Below, piece after piece: positions 1 to 5,731 of a stretch of 5,731 nt of DNA. The notes beneath the pieces are model-generated. The model worked only from the letters and a program-made list of their open reading frames with translations. It had not been told where the DNA came from and did not search any database. This DNA is from Bacteroidales bacterium (GTDB lineage: Bacteria > Bacteroidota > Bacteroidia > Bacteroidales > ML635J-15). Position 1 is the first letter of the stretch; each line of letters starts with the position of its first letter. The stretch lies in the NCBI GenBank assembly GCA_017997855.1, contig JAGOEF010000117.1:1-5731 (forward strand), read 5' to 3'. The position numbers were made by a program, and so were the translations under genes.

Positions 1-719
1 GTATTAAACCCGTCGTGCAACATTTCGCTGTGTTTTTGCATCACCGATTTTTCGTTTCGGTAAGCCGGACCGGTCTGCACAGTAAAGGGGTCGGCATGTA
101 AACTTCGGTTAAAAGTATTTTCGATAAGTGGCTGAAGCATTTTCCAGTCTAAGTTGTTTTTTCGTGCAATGTCGGATGCAATGGCCAACATGTGGTTGCT
201 GAAATTGCAGGCAAAAACCGCTGAAATGTGCGCCCAGGTGCGCTGTATGGTGTCGGCAGCTGTGTAAGTTGCGCCCATCGCCTCTGCAATGGCTGCAATT
301 CGTTTAAAACTTTCCTGATTGGAGGCTTCAATTAAAAATGGAATTTGAGAGGCCGCAATGTGTATTTCTTTTTTTAGCGATTGCAAAGGGTAGAGAACAC
401 CATAGTCCGCTGTAAGCCCCGCAAAAACAGCAGGGTTCATGCTGCCCGAAGTGTGAATCAACAGTTTTTCGGCGTGTTGGAACCGGGGAATGTATTGAAG
501 ATTGGCATCGTCGCTGAGGCAAAAAATGTAGATGTCGGCAGCATTGGTAATCTCACCGAAATTACAGGTGTGGCTGCATGCACATTGCTGAGCGAGTGCT
601 GCGGCCGAATTGTTGCTGCGGCTGAACACCTGCACTATGGTGTAATGGCTGCCCCGTAACAGCGAGGCCAGGTTGTGTGCTACGTTTCCAGCTCCGATAA
701 TAACAATGCGGTTGTTCAT
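1..719 (-). CDS. Rossmann-like and DUF2520 domain protein (3' end beyond window)
   Basis: The reading frame opens at ATG 719 and runs off the left edge with no stop, giving 239 codons; from memory the family is usually about 250-260 residues, so little is missing. The N-terminal part (residues 1-115) is a Rossmann-like nucleotide-binding domain with the glycine motif IIGAGNVA at 7-14, FCLSDDA at 66-72 and HTSGS at 89-93. The second part (about 120-239) is the helical DUF2520 domain, with the family hallmarks YPLQS (110-114), VFACNFSNH (168-176) and QTGPAYR (215-221). The fold resembles NADP-dependent ketopantoate/pyrroline-carboxylate reductase-like enzymes and the protein is expected to be cytoplasmic, but the substrate is not known and should not be guessed. 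The start is supported by the motif lying immediately downstream and by a perfect -7 box just upstream. It is divergent from the gene at 919. Confidence 0.9.
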   Translation of the reverse strand, partial: MNNRIVIIGAGNVAHNLASLLRGSHYTIVQVFSRSNNSAAALAQQCACSHTCNFGEITNAADIYIFCLSDDANLQYIPRFQHAEKLLIHTSGSMNPAVFAGLTADYGVLYPLQSLKKEIHIAASQIPFLIEASNQESFKRIAAIAEAMGATYTAADTIQRTWAHISAVFACNFSNHMLAIASDIARKNNLDWKMLQPLIENTFNRSLHADPFTVQTGPAYRNEKSVMQKHSEMLHDGFN

Positions 720-741
720 GCTCGTTTTTTCATTTGATAAA

Positions 742-749
742 CAAAGTTA
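742..749 (-). promoter_or_regulatory. Bacteroidota -7 promoter box for the DUF2520 gene
   Basis: Read on the minus strand this is TAACTTTG, a perfect match to the Bacteroidota -7 consensus TAnnTTTG. It lies 22 bp upstream of the ATG at 719, implying a short leader of roughly 15 nt. No clear TTTG -33 element sits at the expected 19-21 bp; the nearest TTTG (778-781 complement) is 28 bp away, so the upstream half is weak. Confidence 0.55.
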
Positions 750-860
750 GTGTTTTTTGTCGAACATTTTCAGATGCCAAATCCTGAACGCCATGACATA
801 TTTTGTTGCAGGTATTTTTGATGCGAAGTTTGATATTCCAATTTATTTTTTTGCACAATA

Positions 861-891
861 TTTGTAACCTGCCCGAATCGAATTAATTTTG
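861..891 (+). promoter_or_regulatory. Bacteroidota promoter (-33 TTTG, -7 TAATTTTG) for the gene at 919
   Basis: TTTG at 861-864 is followed after exactly 19 bp by TAATTTTG at 884-891. Both elements and the spacing fit the Bacteroidota housekeeping sigma consensus TTTG-N19-21-TAnnTTTG. Transcription should begin near 898, leaving an A-rich leader of about 20 nt (ACTAAAACAAAAAAATT) before the ATG at 919. The leader has no Shine-Dalgarno sequence, which is usual for this phylum. Confidence 0.75.
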
Positions 892-918
892 CAAACAATA
901 AACTAAAACAAAAAAATT

Positions 919-1605
919 ATGAAAAGAGTATTTCTCAGTACCATTGCCAGTGTAATTGCAGTTTTTGCCATGGCCCAGACATGTCCCGATTATTATCCGT
1001 TGCAAGTGGGTGCTTCGTGGGAGGTGCAGAATTACAATGCCAAAGACAAGCTCGAATCGACGGCAACCACCAAAGTTCTTTCGGTTAACAATACAGCTGT
1101 GGGTTACGATGCAATTATCGAATCCAAATCGGTAGATTCGAAGAAAAACGAGTATACTGCACAAATGACCTATAAATGCGAAAACGGAGTTATTTACGTT
1201 GACATGAGCGGTTTTATGCAGCAGATGAACATGGATGAATACAAAGATATGGACGTGAAAATCGAAAACAAAGGCATGCAGTATCCTTCGACACTGGTTG
1301 CAGGAACCACATTGCCTGATGCCAGCTTCAGCATGACGGTAAGCACACAGGGTTTTCAGGTATTTGGCATGACCGTAGATATCACCGACCGTAAAATTCT
1401 GGCTAATGAATCGATAACTGTGCCTGCCGGTACTTTTTCAGCCACAAAAATTACCTATACTGTTAATTCGAAGACCGGATTTGTAAAAACACAGACTTCG
1501 GTTACCGAATGGATTTCGAATTCGGCCGGAGTGGTTCGCAGCGAAAACTACGACAAAAACGGAAAGCTGCTGGGTTATTCGGTACTGTCGAAACTGGTAA
1601 AATAG
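919..1605 (+). CDS. Secreted TapB/DUF3108-like family protein
   Basis: This 228-residue protein has a clear signal peptide: KR at residues 2-3, a hydrophobic core at 4-18, and a probable signal peptidase I cut after A19 (AMA|QTC). The mature protein begins with CPDYYPLQVGASWE, a typical opening of the TapB/DUF3108-like family. It continues as an all-beta domain ending in the family pattern DRKILANESITVPAGTF, then a KITYTV strand, WISNSAGVVRSE and a final YDKNGKLLGYS strand. The family is recognised by its pattern, but no molecular function is established. An exported, periplasmic or surface beta-sandwich protein is the safe description. Cys22 lies three residues after the predicted cut, and no lipobox is seen, so it is probably not a lipoprotein. 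The gene is monocistronic, with its own promoter (861-891) and terminator (1625-1663). Confidence 0.85.
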   Translation: MKRVFLSTIASVIAVFAMAQTCPDYYPLQVGASWEVQNYNAKDKLESTATTKVLSVNNTAVGYDAIIESKSVDSKKNEYTAQMTYKCENGVIYVDMSGFMQQMNMDEYKDMDVKIENKGMQYPSTLVAGTTLPDASFSMTVSTQGFQVFGMTVDITDRKILANESITVPAGTFSATKITYTVNSKTGFVKTQTSVTEWISNSAGVVRSENYDKNGKLLGYSVLSKLVK

Positions 1606-1624
1606 TTTTGAAATTATTTTTTTG

Positions 1625-1663
1625 AAAAGGGTCGCGGTAGATATTACCACGACCCTTTTTTTT
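1625..1663 (+). terminator. Intrinsic terminator, possibly bidirectional
   Basis: A 10-bp stem AAAAGGGTCG (1625-1634) pairs with CGACCCTTTT (1650-1659). A single C/A mismatch separates it from an inner GGTA/TACC stem closed by the 5-nt loop GATAT. A run of eight T follows on the plus strand (1656-1663), and the hairpin begins 20 bp after the stop codon at 1603-1605. On the minus strand the stem is followed by only TTTTC, so it could also stop the convergent operon ending at 1714, but less strongly. Confidence 0.88.
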
Positions 1664-1713
1664 GTAACCAAATGGTAGTACTTTTTAGCAGGCAATGCTT
1701 CAAAAGTGTTTTT

Positions 1714-2652
1714 TTAGTTCCTCTTTAAACCATCGGTTTTCCCTGCTCTGGTGCCAAACATAGGTTCGTTCTGCTTGTTCCCGGCAATATTCATGCTGAG
1801 CATAATTTCGTGTGAACCCGAGGTATGAACCCTGAACGATGAGGTAACCAGGTCGAACGAATAGCCGAGGTAAAAGCGGTCGTAACGGTACCCGATACTT
1901 GCATTCAGGGCATCGTCCCATCGGTAGCCCAGCGAAAATGAGATTTTTTGCCGGAAAATGTATTGCACCGATACCTCAGCCATCAGCGGGGAACTTTTTG
2001 CATATCCGAGATACAGTCCGGGGCTTATGCTGTGGTCTTTTATCAGGAAACTATATTGTCCGCTACCGATAAAATGCCTTGTATTTTGCACCAGTCCTTC
2101 GCTGCCTGACGAGAACGGACGGAAGCCCGACTGCAAGAGCTGGCTGACCGAAAACGAAGCGTAGAAACGGTTGTTATACGCCATAATTCCGGCGTTGGCT
2201 TCGGGTCTCCATTTTTGGTCTGCGCTGAAACTCAGGCTGGGGTCCAGCGGGTCGCGATAGTTCAGGTCGGTGTTTTTGAATTTATATTGCATTACCATGG
2301 CGGCAATTCCGAAACTGAGCGAAAGCTTTTCTGTTTCGATAATATAGGCATACGAGGCATTGATAATAAACCGTGATGTGGGGAAGGTGCGGTCGCTGAT
2401 GAGGTAGCCTCCGATACCGTTATTCCCGAGGAATGTCTGACTATAGCTAATGAGCGATGTTGCGGGGGCATGCTCGAAGCCAAGCCATTGCTGGCGGTGA
2501 AGCAGGCTGATATCGTTGCGGGCCGAAGAGCCTGCCGCAGCCGGGTTGTTGAGCAGTACGTTCTGATGCCGGAACGACAGTTGGGGTATTTGCTGCGCCG
2601 ATGCCTGCATCACGACAACAGTTCCCAGTAATATGACGAGTAAATATTTCAT
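1714..2652 (-). CDS. PorP/SprF family type IX secretion system outer-membrane protein
   Basis: This 312-residue protein has a signal peptide (core at residues 3-16, probable cut after A19, ASA|QQ). It then shows the PorP/SprF hallmark opening: NNPAAAG at 35-41 and RQQWLGFEHAP at 53-63. The rest is alternating amphipathic beta strands with repeated aromatic turns such as SFSLGYRWDDALNASIGY and FYLGYSFDLVTSS, closing with SGSHEIMLSMNI. A polar tail of about 23 residues follows. The length fits the family. Known members (PorP of Porphyromonas, SprF of Flavobacterium) are outer-membrane barrel proteins that help type IX cargo with type B sorting domains reach or stay on the cell surface. The gene starts 2 bp after the stop of such a cargo gene (TAG-AC-ATG), so translational coupling is likely and the two probably work as a pair. 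It is the last gene of the operon. Whether it is the core PorP or a dedicated SprF-type partner is inference; the context favours the latter. Confidence 0.94.
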   Translation of the reverse strand: MKYLLVILLGTVVVMQASAQQIPQLSFRHQNVLLNNPAAAGSSARNDISLLHRQQWLGFEHAPATSLISYSQTFLGNNGIGGYLISDRTFPTSRFIINASYAYIIETEKLSLSFGIAAMVMQYKFKNTDLNYRDPLDPSLSFSADQKWRPEANAGIMAYNNRFYASFSVSQLLQSGFRPFSSGSEGLVQNTRHFIGSGQYSFLIKDHSISPGLYLGYAKSSPLMAEVSVQYIFRQKISFSLGYRWDDALNASIGYRYDRFYLGYSFDLVTSSFRVHTSGSHEIMLSMNIAGNKQNEPMFGTRAGKTDGLKRN

Positions 2653-2654
2653 GT

Positions 2655-3917
2655 CTATCTGATTATGGTAACACTGCCTTTGAGTATGCCCTCAGTGGTT
2701 TTTGTGTCGATGATGTAGTAATAGGTGGCATCGGGAACTTTGGTGTTTTTAAAAGTGCCGTCCCAGTTCAACGAGTTGTCCTCCGATATAAACACCAGAT
2801 TCCCGTTGCGGTTGTAAACAGTAACATGACAGTCTTCGCAGTTTTCTACAATCCATGTGTCGTTCAGGTTATCACCGTTAGGCGAAAAGCTATTGTACAC
2901 AATGATGTCTTCTTCAGGCTCCGGAGTGGTGTCGATTGGCGGCTCGGTTTTATCGCATAAAATGAAATTCGGGTTCGCAAAATTGTTAAAACCGGTGCAC
3001 GACATATAATTCGCCTCCACCATTTCGATAAGATAGCTTTCGTTGATAAGTTGCCATGCCGGACTCGGGGTAGTATTCCAGTTGGCCAGATGGTCGAAAT
3101 CCCCGTCGGCAGGGCTGTAGGAAATTTTCAGGCTGACAGCGGTGGTTCCCATGCTACGGCCTATGACATGAAAAAATGCCGGGTTCACAAAGTCGATGCT
3201 GTCGCCCAGTAAGCTGGTGTAATAGCCTTCGGTATCGGGATCAACATTAGCAAACCGACAATTAAATTCAGCGGTTTCGGCCACCGACGGGGTGATGCTC
3301 ACAGGACGGAATACCGGATTTTCGTAATCGCTGCCGAGCGGGAAAATATACTCTTCGGTGCTTTGCATGCGCCGGCACAAATAACCCCCTTCGGAAGACG
3401 AAATAAATCCGTAGGTAAAAACCAGCGATGCAGCAAGGGTGTTTTCGATTGTCAGGGTGTGGGTCTGCGTGTTAATTTCCGATCCGCCAAGATTCAGTAT
3501 ACCACTTACAAACTGAGAAATGCCCAGGGTTTTTACTCCGTCAACATTCAGGTTCAGGTTATTGAAATGCGTTGACTGACTTCCTTCCAGCGTGTGGTTG
3601 GCCGATTGGAGATTCACGGTTCCGGGGACGGCATTAAAAACGGAATTGTTTAACCAGTTACCGTACAGGTTGATAACACCTTGTCCGTTAATCTCGTCGT
3701 TATTCAGTAAGTCGCCATTTATGGTAAGCTGCGAAGCTGATCCATCCGTTTCAGCGATGGTGATTTCTCCGGCAAGGTTGTTCAGATTCCCGTCAATAAA
3801 AACCACTGCGCCCGCATCGAGCCAGATTTGCTGCCCGTTGTTGCAGAGGGTTTGCGCCCTGAGTCCGGCGCTGAAAAACAGCATGCCGAAGGCTATTAAG
3901 CAAATTATTCGTCTCAT
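2655..3917 (-). CDS. Type IX secretion cargo with gliding-motility-type C-terminal (type B) sorting domain
   Basis: This 420-residue exported protein has a signal peptide at residues 1-21 (RR at 2-3, probable cut at LRA|QT). Residues about 25-170 are a low-complexity, beta-strand-rich region full of N, L and G (INGDLLNNDEINGQGVINLYGN and similar). It resembles the stacked-strand passengers of Bacteroidota adhesins. A second beta domain (about 185-320) follows, then an acidic, proline-rich linker with DTTPEPEED near 330-337. The C-terminus (338-420) is a textbook CHU_C / TIGR04131 gliding-motility domain: FSPNGDNLND at 344-353, VTVYNRNGNLVF, NWDG at 384-387, ATYYYII, and KGSVTIIR at the very end. 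This domain directs secretion through the type IX system in cooperation with a PorP/SprF partner, and the next gene encodes one. The passenger's ligand is unknown. A CEDC pair at 360-363 inside the sorting domain is a small peculiarity. The start is supported by the signal peptide and lies 3 bp after the upstream stop. Confidence 0.94.
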   Translation of the reverse strand: MRRIICLIAFGMLFFSAGLRAQTLCNNGQQIWLDAGAVVFIDGNLNNLAGEITIAETDGSASQLTINGDLLNNDEINGQGVINLYGNWLNNSVFNAVPGTVNLQSANHTLEGSQSTHFNNLNLNVDGVKTLGISQFVSGILNLGGSEINTQTHTLTIENTLAASLVFTYGFISSSEGGYLCRRMQSTEEYIFPLGSDYENPVFRPVSITPSVAETAEFNCRFANVDPDTEGYYTSLLGDSIDFVNPAFFHVIGRSMGTTAVSLKISYSPADGDFDHLANWNTTPSPAWQLINESYLIEMVEANYMSCTGFNNFANPNFILCDKTEPPIDTTPEPEEDIIVYNSFSPNGDNLNDTWIVENCEDCHVTVYNRNGNLVFISEDNSLNWDGTFKNTKVPDATYYYIIDTKTTEGILKGSVTIIR

Positions 3918-3920
3918 GAC

Positions 3921-5318
3921 TTAGTGGTTTAATTCATACACCGGTTGATGGCTGCCACGGGGATTCAGATCAGTGTGCAGTGCAGGGCTGTTACGGTAGA
4001 GGATACCACCGGCAGCATCGCGTGAATAGAGCTGCGGGTGCACGTATTTGCCCTTGAATTTACCCGTTTTTTCGGGTTCGGCGTTGCGCATTTCGGGGTT
4101 TTGTTGCACCAACCTGTCGTTTCTTTCGGCGGTTACTGTCCACGAAACTTTAGCGCCGGCCACTCCGCCCGAAATACGGAAGCGGTTATCATTGATTTCG
4201 CTGCTTACATACAGGTTGGGCATGGCTGCTCCAACCGGTGTAAGCTGATACGCGAAATTGGTGTTTACATCGCCGAAATAATCGGGAAGTACAATTTCTG
4301 CTTCACCATTGCTGTCGAGTACTGTTGTGCCACGATACAGATTTAATATTTCATCCGACTCAATGCAAAAATGTACTAAGAATTTGTTGTCGGGATCCCG
4401 CGGATGATCGATGCGAAAGCTCTTAGTGCCGCCTGCGTACAGATTTCCACCCACATCGAGGGCGTTGTATATGCCGCAATCATCAAAACTATAGAGGCCA
4501 TAGCTGAGGCTCAGGTTGGTGCTTTGTCCGGCCACACCGGTTACACCTCCGCCATACACACCAATGCCTGGGTCTGCAGTTCCATAATTGAAGCCATAGC
4601 ATCCGAATCCGTCGGTGTAGTTCGACTGACCGACCACGCCATTAACGCCAAGACCCATAACGCCGTGTCCGCCGGCTGTTCTCTCATTCTGACCATACAC
4701 GGCAGCTTCACCACCTCCCGATGCGGGAATGTCGCCACGTACTCCGAATCCGTTACCGGTCGAAATTCCATACACTGCCGCGGACCCTGCCGTAGATACC
4801 GTTGTCCCCTGAATGGCCGCATACGAGCCGGAAGCAAGGGTGTTTCCGGCCGACAGGCAAACCCCGTTGGCCGAATGAACGATTTGCAGCGCCGGGTTGG
4901 CATTAATAGCCGAATTAATCATTACCGGTGACCCCGAGACCGTATTGATAACACAACCGTTGGCCGCTCCATCGCATTCGTAGGCTTCCTGCAGGGAGTA
5001 GCATTGTTGTTCCACAGTGCCACCGGCACCTATCAGTTTCCACATTGAACCGGTCCAGTAATAAAACCCGTTTTCGAGCGAACCACCGGTGTTATACAGC
5101 ATTAACCCGATTGCCGGATTTGTTACAGGCAAACTCTGGTTCAGGTTGGTAAGGGTTAACCTCGGAATCAGTATCCCCTGATTGTCCGATTCCAGATCGA
5201 GAACCGCCGATGCGTGGGGGTTGTTGGTACCTATACCTACGTTGTTGTTTTGCGAAAACAGCATTCCCTGAAACATCATCAGCAAAGCCAGTGTTGCAAT
5301 AATTGTAGCGTTTTTCAT
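3921..5318 (-). CDS. Exported glycine-rich fibre-like surface protein with NVGIGT N-terminus and KSFRIDHP C-terminal module
   Basis: The start at 5318 (465 residues) is chosen over an in-frame ATG at 5387 because it opens directly into a signal peptide (MKNATIIATLALLMMF, probable cut FS|Q at 22/23). The longer version would bury that peptide behind 23 residues read from the AT-rich leader. Residues 23-100 are the widespread Bacteroidota surface-protein opening: NNVGIGTNNPHASAVLDL, then GILIPRLTLTNL, GLMLYNT and FYYWTGSMWKLI. Residues 165-298 are glycine-rich with recurring AVYG, GVRG, GVMG, GVVGQS, GVYG and GVAGQS turns, as in trimeric tail-fibre-like stalks. Residues 299-400 form a conserved module: KSFRIDHPRDPDNKFL, LPDYF, FAYQLTPVG and KVSWTVTAER. 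The last 65 residues are polar and include KYVHPQLYSRD. No type IX sorting domain is visible, so its export beyond the periplasm is unexplained. It is the first gene of a three-gene operon, and surface or appendage function is inferred from this context. Confidence 0.88.
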   Translation of the reverse strand: MKNATIIATLALLMMFQGMLFSQNNNVGIGTNNPHASAVLDLESDNQGILIPRLTLTNLNQSLPVTNPAIGLMLYNTGGSLENGFYYWTGSMWKLIGAGGTVEQQCYSLQEAYECDGAANGCVINTVSGSPVMINSAINANPALQIVHSANGVCLSAGNTLASGSYAAIQGTTVSTAGSAAVYGISTGNGFGVRGDIPASGGGEAAVYGQNERTAGGHGVMGLGVNGVVGQSNYTDGFGCYGFNYGTADPGIGVYGGGVTGVAGQSTNLSLSYGLYSFDDCGIYNALDVGGNLYAGGTKSFRIDHPRDPDNKFLVHFCIESDEILNLYRGTTVLDSNGEAEIVLPDYFGDVNTNFAYQLTPVGAAMPNLYVSSEINDNRFRISGGVAGAKVSWTVTAERNDRLVQQNPEMRNAEPEKTGKFKGKYVHPQLYSRDAAGGILYRNSPALHTDLNPRGSHQPVYELNH

Positions 5319-5392
5319 AATGCCCGGTTTATTGAATTTTGTGTAATTGTTTTGTTGTAGTAAAATTAATAAAAATTTTTCAAACATCAGGT

Positions 5393-5416
5393 AGAGACGC
5401 GATTTATCGCGTCTCT
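5393..5416. repeat. Complete palindrome, left copy (11-bp perfect arms)
   Basis: AGAGACGCGAT (5393-5403) is separated by TT from its exact inverted copy ATCGCGTCTCT (5406-5416). As RNA or single-stranded DNA it would form a stable GC-rich hairpin. No T-run follows closely in either direction, so it is not a canonical terminator. Confidence 0.9.
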
Positions 5417-5480
5417 TGCATTTTGAACCGCGATTTATCGCGTCTCTTGTATTTTGAACCGCGATTTATCGCGTCTTTAC
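5399..5480. repeat. 31-bp tandem direct repeat, 2.6 copies
   Basis: Units begin at 5399, 5430 and 5461 (period 31 bp), each starting GCGATTTATCGCGTCT. Units 1 and 2 differ at one base (C5419 versus T5450). Unit 3 is truncated after about 20 bp at GTCTTTAC, one mismatch from the cluster-end sequence GTCTCTAC. In units 2 and 3 the left palindrome arm is degenerate (GAACCGCGAT instead of GAGACGCGAT). Confidence 0.9.
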
Positions 5481-5491
5481 ATAAAATCGCG

Positions 5492-5569
5492 TTATATGGT
5501 ATGTGTTTTTTGAGACGCGATGAATCGCATTTATATGGTACATGTTTTTTGAGACGCGATGAATCGCGT
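5492..5569. repeat. 39-bp tandem direct repeat, two copies
   Basis: Two units at 5492-5530 and 5531-5569 share TTATATGGTA, then GTTTTTTGAGACGCGATGAA and TCGC. They differ at only a few bases: TG versus CA near position 11 of the unit and CAT versus CGT at the end. The core is ATGAAT, unlike the ATTTAT core of the left array, so the two arrays come from different variants of the same palindrome. Confidence 0.88.
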
Positions 5570-5572
5570 CTC
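5551..5572. repeat. Complete palindrome, right copy (10-bp perfect arms)
   Basis: GAGACGCGAT (5551-5560), then GA, then ATCGCGTCTC (5563-5572). The hairpin directly abuts and partly contains the stop codon of the minus-strand gene at 5572-5574, so the end of that mRNA would be folded. On the minus strand an A-run follows rather than a T-run. Confidence 0.9.
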
Positions 5573-5731
5573 TACAATTCAACCCCGTTGGAAATAATTT
5601 CGGATTCAATTGCCCTGGCGAATAGAAAATTTATGGCTTGCCTGCCTTTTTCACCCAAATTAATGCTGTAATCGTTTACATACAAATTGATGTGTTGTTG
5701 CAATACCTTTTCATCCATTTCCTGCGACAGG
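5572..5731 (-). CDS. mqnD: MqnD-like 1,4-dihydroxy-6-naphthoate synthase, C-terminal fragment (5' part beyond window)
   Basis: Only the last 52 codons are in the window, read from the right edge to TAG at 5572-5574. The peptide contains QEMDEKVLQQHINLYVNDYS followed by INLGEKGRQAINFLFARAIE. The pattern QEMD..V...HI.LYVN.YS..LGE.GR.A is how MqnD proteins end. MqnD is the futalosine-pathway enzyme that converts cyclic dehypoxanthinyl-futalosine to 1,4-dihydroxy-6-naphthoate on the way to menaquinone, in the cytoplasm. The assignment rests on remembered family pattern over a short piece, so another member of the MqnA/MqnD periplasmic-binding-like superfamily is possible. The final residues (SNGVEL) and the stop lie against a palindromic repeat cluster, and the TAG is part of the repeat end GTAGAGACGCGAT. 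Confidence 0.72.
   Translation of the reverse strand, partial: LSQEMDEKVLQQHINLYVNDYSINLGEKGRQAINFLFARAIESEIISNGVEL

Larger units (their letters stand above)
5391..5575. repeat. Palindromic repeat cluster with 13-bp inverted ends
   Basis: This 185-bp noncoding block is made of variants of one palindrome, GAGACGCGAT-NN-ATCGCGTCTC. Its outer ends, GTAGAGACGCGAT (5391-5403) and ATCGCGTCTCTAC (5563-5575), are perfect 13-bp inverted repeats. Between them are two tandem arrays with different periods (31 bp and 39 bp) and different palindrome cores (ATTTAT on the left, ATGAAT on the right). No target-site duplication is evident on either side, and no transposase is present. This looks like a REP- or MITE-like intergenic repeat family that has expanded locally. 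The right end overlaps the stop codon of the mqnD-like gene, and the left end is about 70 bp from the next start codon. Confidence 0.9.

Noticed and set aside
381..659. A 92-codon plus-strand open frame.
   Set aside because: It lies wholly antisense to the well-supported DUF2520 gene.
4404..4931. A 175-codon plus-strand open frame.
   Set aside because: It is antisense to the glycine-rich region of the fibre-like gene, where the skewed codon use keeps the opposite strand open. It has no start context or recognisable domain.
5361..5384. Possible operon promoter on the minus strand: TTTG (5381-5384) and TAATTTTA (5361-5368).
   Set aside because: The spacing is only 12 bp and the -7 box lacks the final G. 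The region is AT-rich, so such near matches are expected by chance; the true operon promoter is unresolved.
5319..5387. Upstream ATG at 5387 as the start of the fibre-like gene.
   Set aside because: It would place 23 residues before a convincing signal peptide and read through an AT-rich leader beside the repeats. The ATG at 5318 is better.
5391..5575. Possible CRISPR array.
   Set aside because: The units are nearly identical along their whole length, the periods are short (31 and 39 bp) and unequal, and there are no variable spacers and no cas genes.
5381..5585. Target-site duplication flanking the repeat cluster.
   Set aside because: The flanks (CATCAG on the left, AATTCA on the right) share no convincing direct repeat, so an insertion event is not directly visible.
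5339..5671. A 110-codon plus-strand open frame across the repeat cluster, with repeated CFLRRDES-type peptide units.
   Set aside because: The peptide repeats come from translating the 31-bp and 39-bp DNA repeats. The frame overlaps the 3' end of the mqnD-like gene antisense and has no promoter or family resemblance, so it is a spurious frame.

Overview
The window looks like chromosomal DNA from a member of the phylum Bacteroidota. The main evidence is a PorP/SprF-family protein, a gliding-motility-type C-terminal sorting domain (type IX secretion, type B), promoter -7 boxes matching TAnnTTTG, and A-rich leaders without a clear Shine-Dalgarno site. The class cannot be fixed from the sequence alone.

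Layout. At the left edge (1-719, minus) is most of a Rossmann-fold/DUF2520 protein, cut off by the window end. It is divergent from a small secreted TapB/DUF3108-like protein (919-1605, plus). The 199-bp gap between them carries a good promoter for each direction. A strong hairpin-T terminator (1625-1663) follows the plus-strand gene and separates it from a convergent minus-strand operon.

That operon runs from 5318 down to 1714 and holds three tightly packed exported proteins, with 3-bp and 2-bp gaps. The first is a glycine-rich surface/fibre-like protein with an N-terminal NVGIGT motif and a C-terminal KSFRIDHP module. The second is a beta-rich adhesin-like protein ending in a type B sorting domain. 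The third is a PorP/SprF outer-membrane beta-barrel protein. By analogy with SprB/SprF-type pairs, this reads as a cargo-plus-anchor cassette for cell-surface display through the type IX secretion system. The role of the first protein is inferred from co-transcription.

Upstream of the cassette (5391-5575) lies a compact cluster of palindromic repeats built on GAGACGCGAT/ATCGCGTCTC. It is bounded by perfect 13-bp inverted ends and contains two internal tandem arrays with periods of 31 bp and 39 bp. The cluster abuts the 3' end of a minus-strand gene (5572-5731, partial) that resembles the C-terminus of MqnD of the futalosine menaquinone pathway. The repeat end itself supplies that gene's TAG stop codon.

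There is no tRNA, rRNA, CRISPR array, transposase or complete insertion sequence in the window. The most unusual items are the repeat cluster with its gene-terminating boundary and the three-gene surface cassette.
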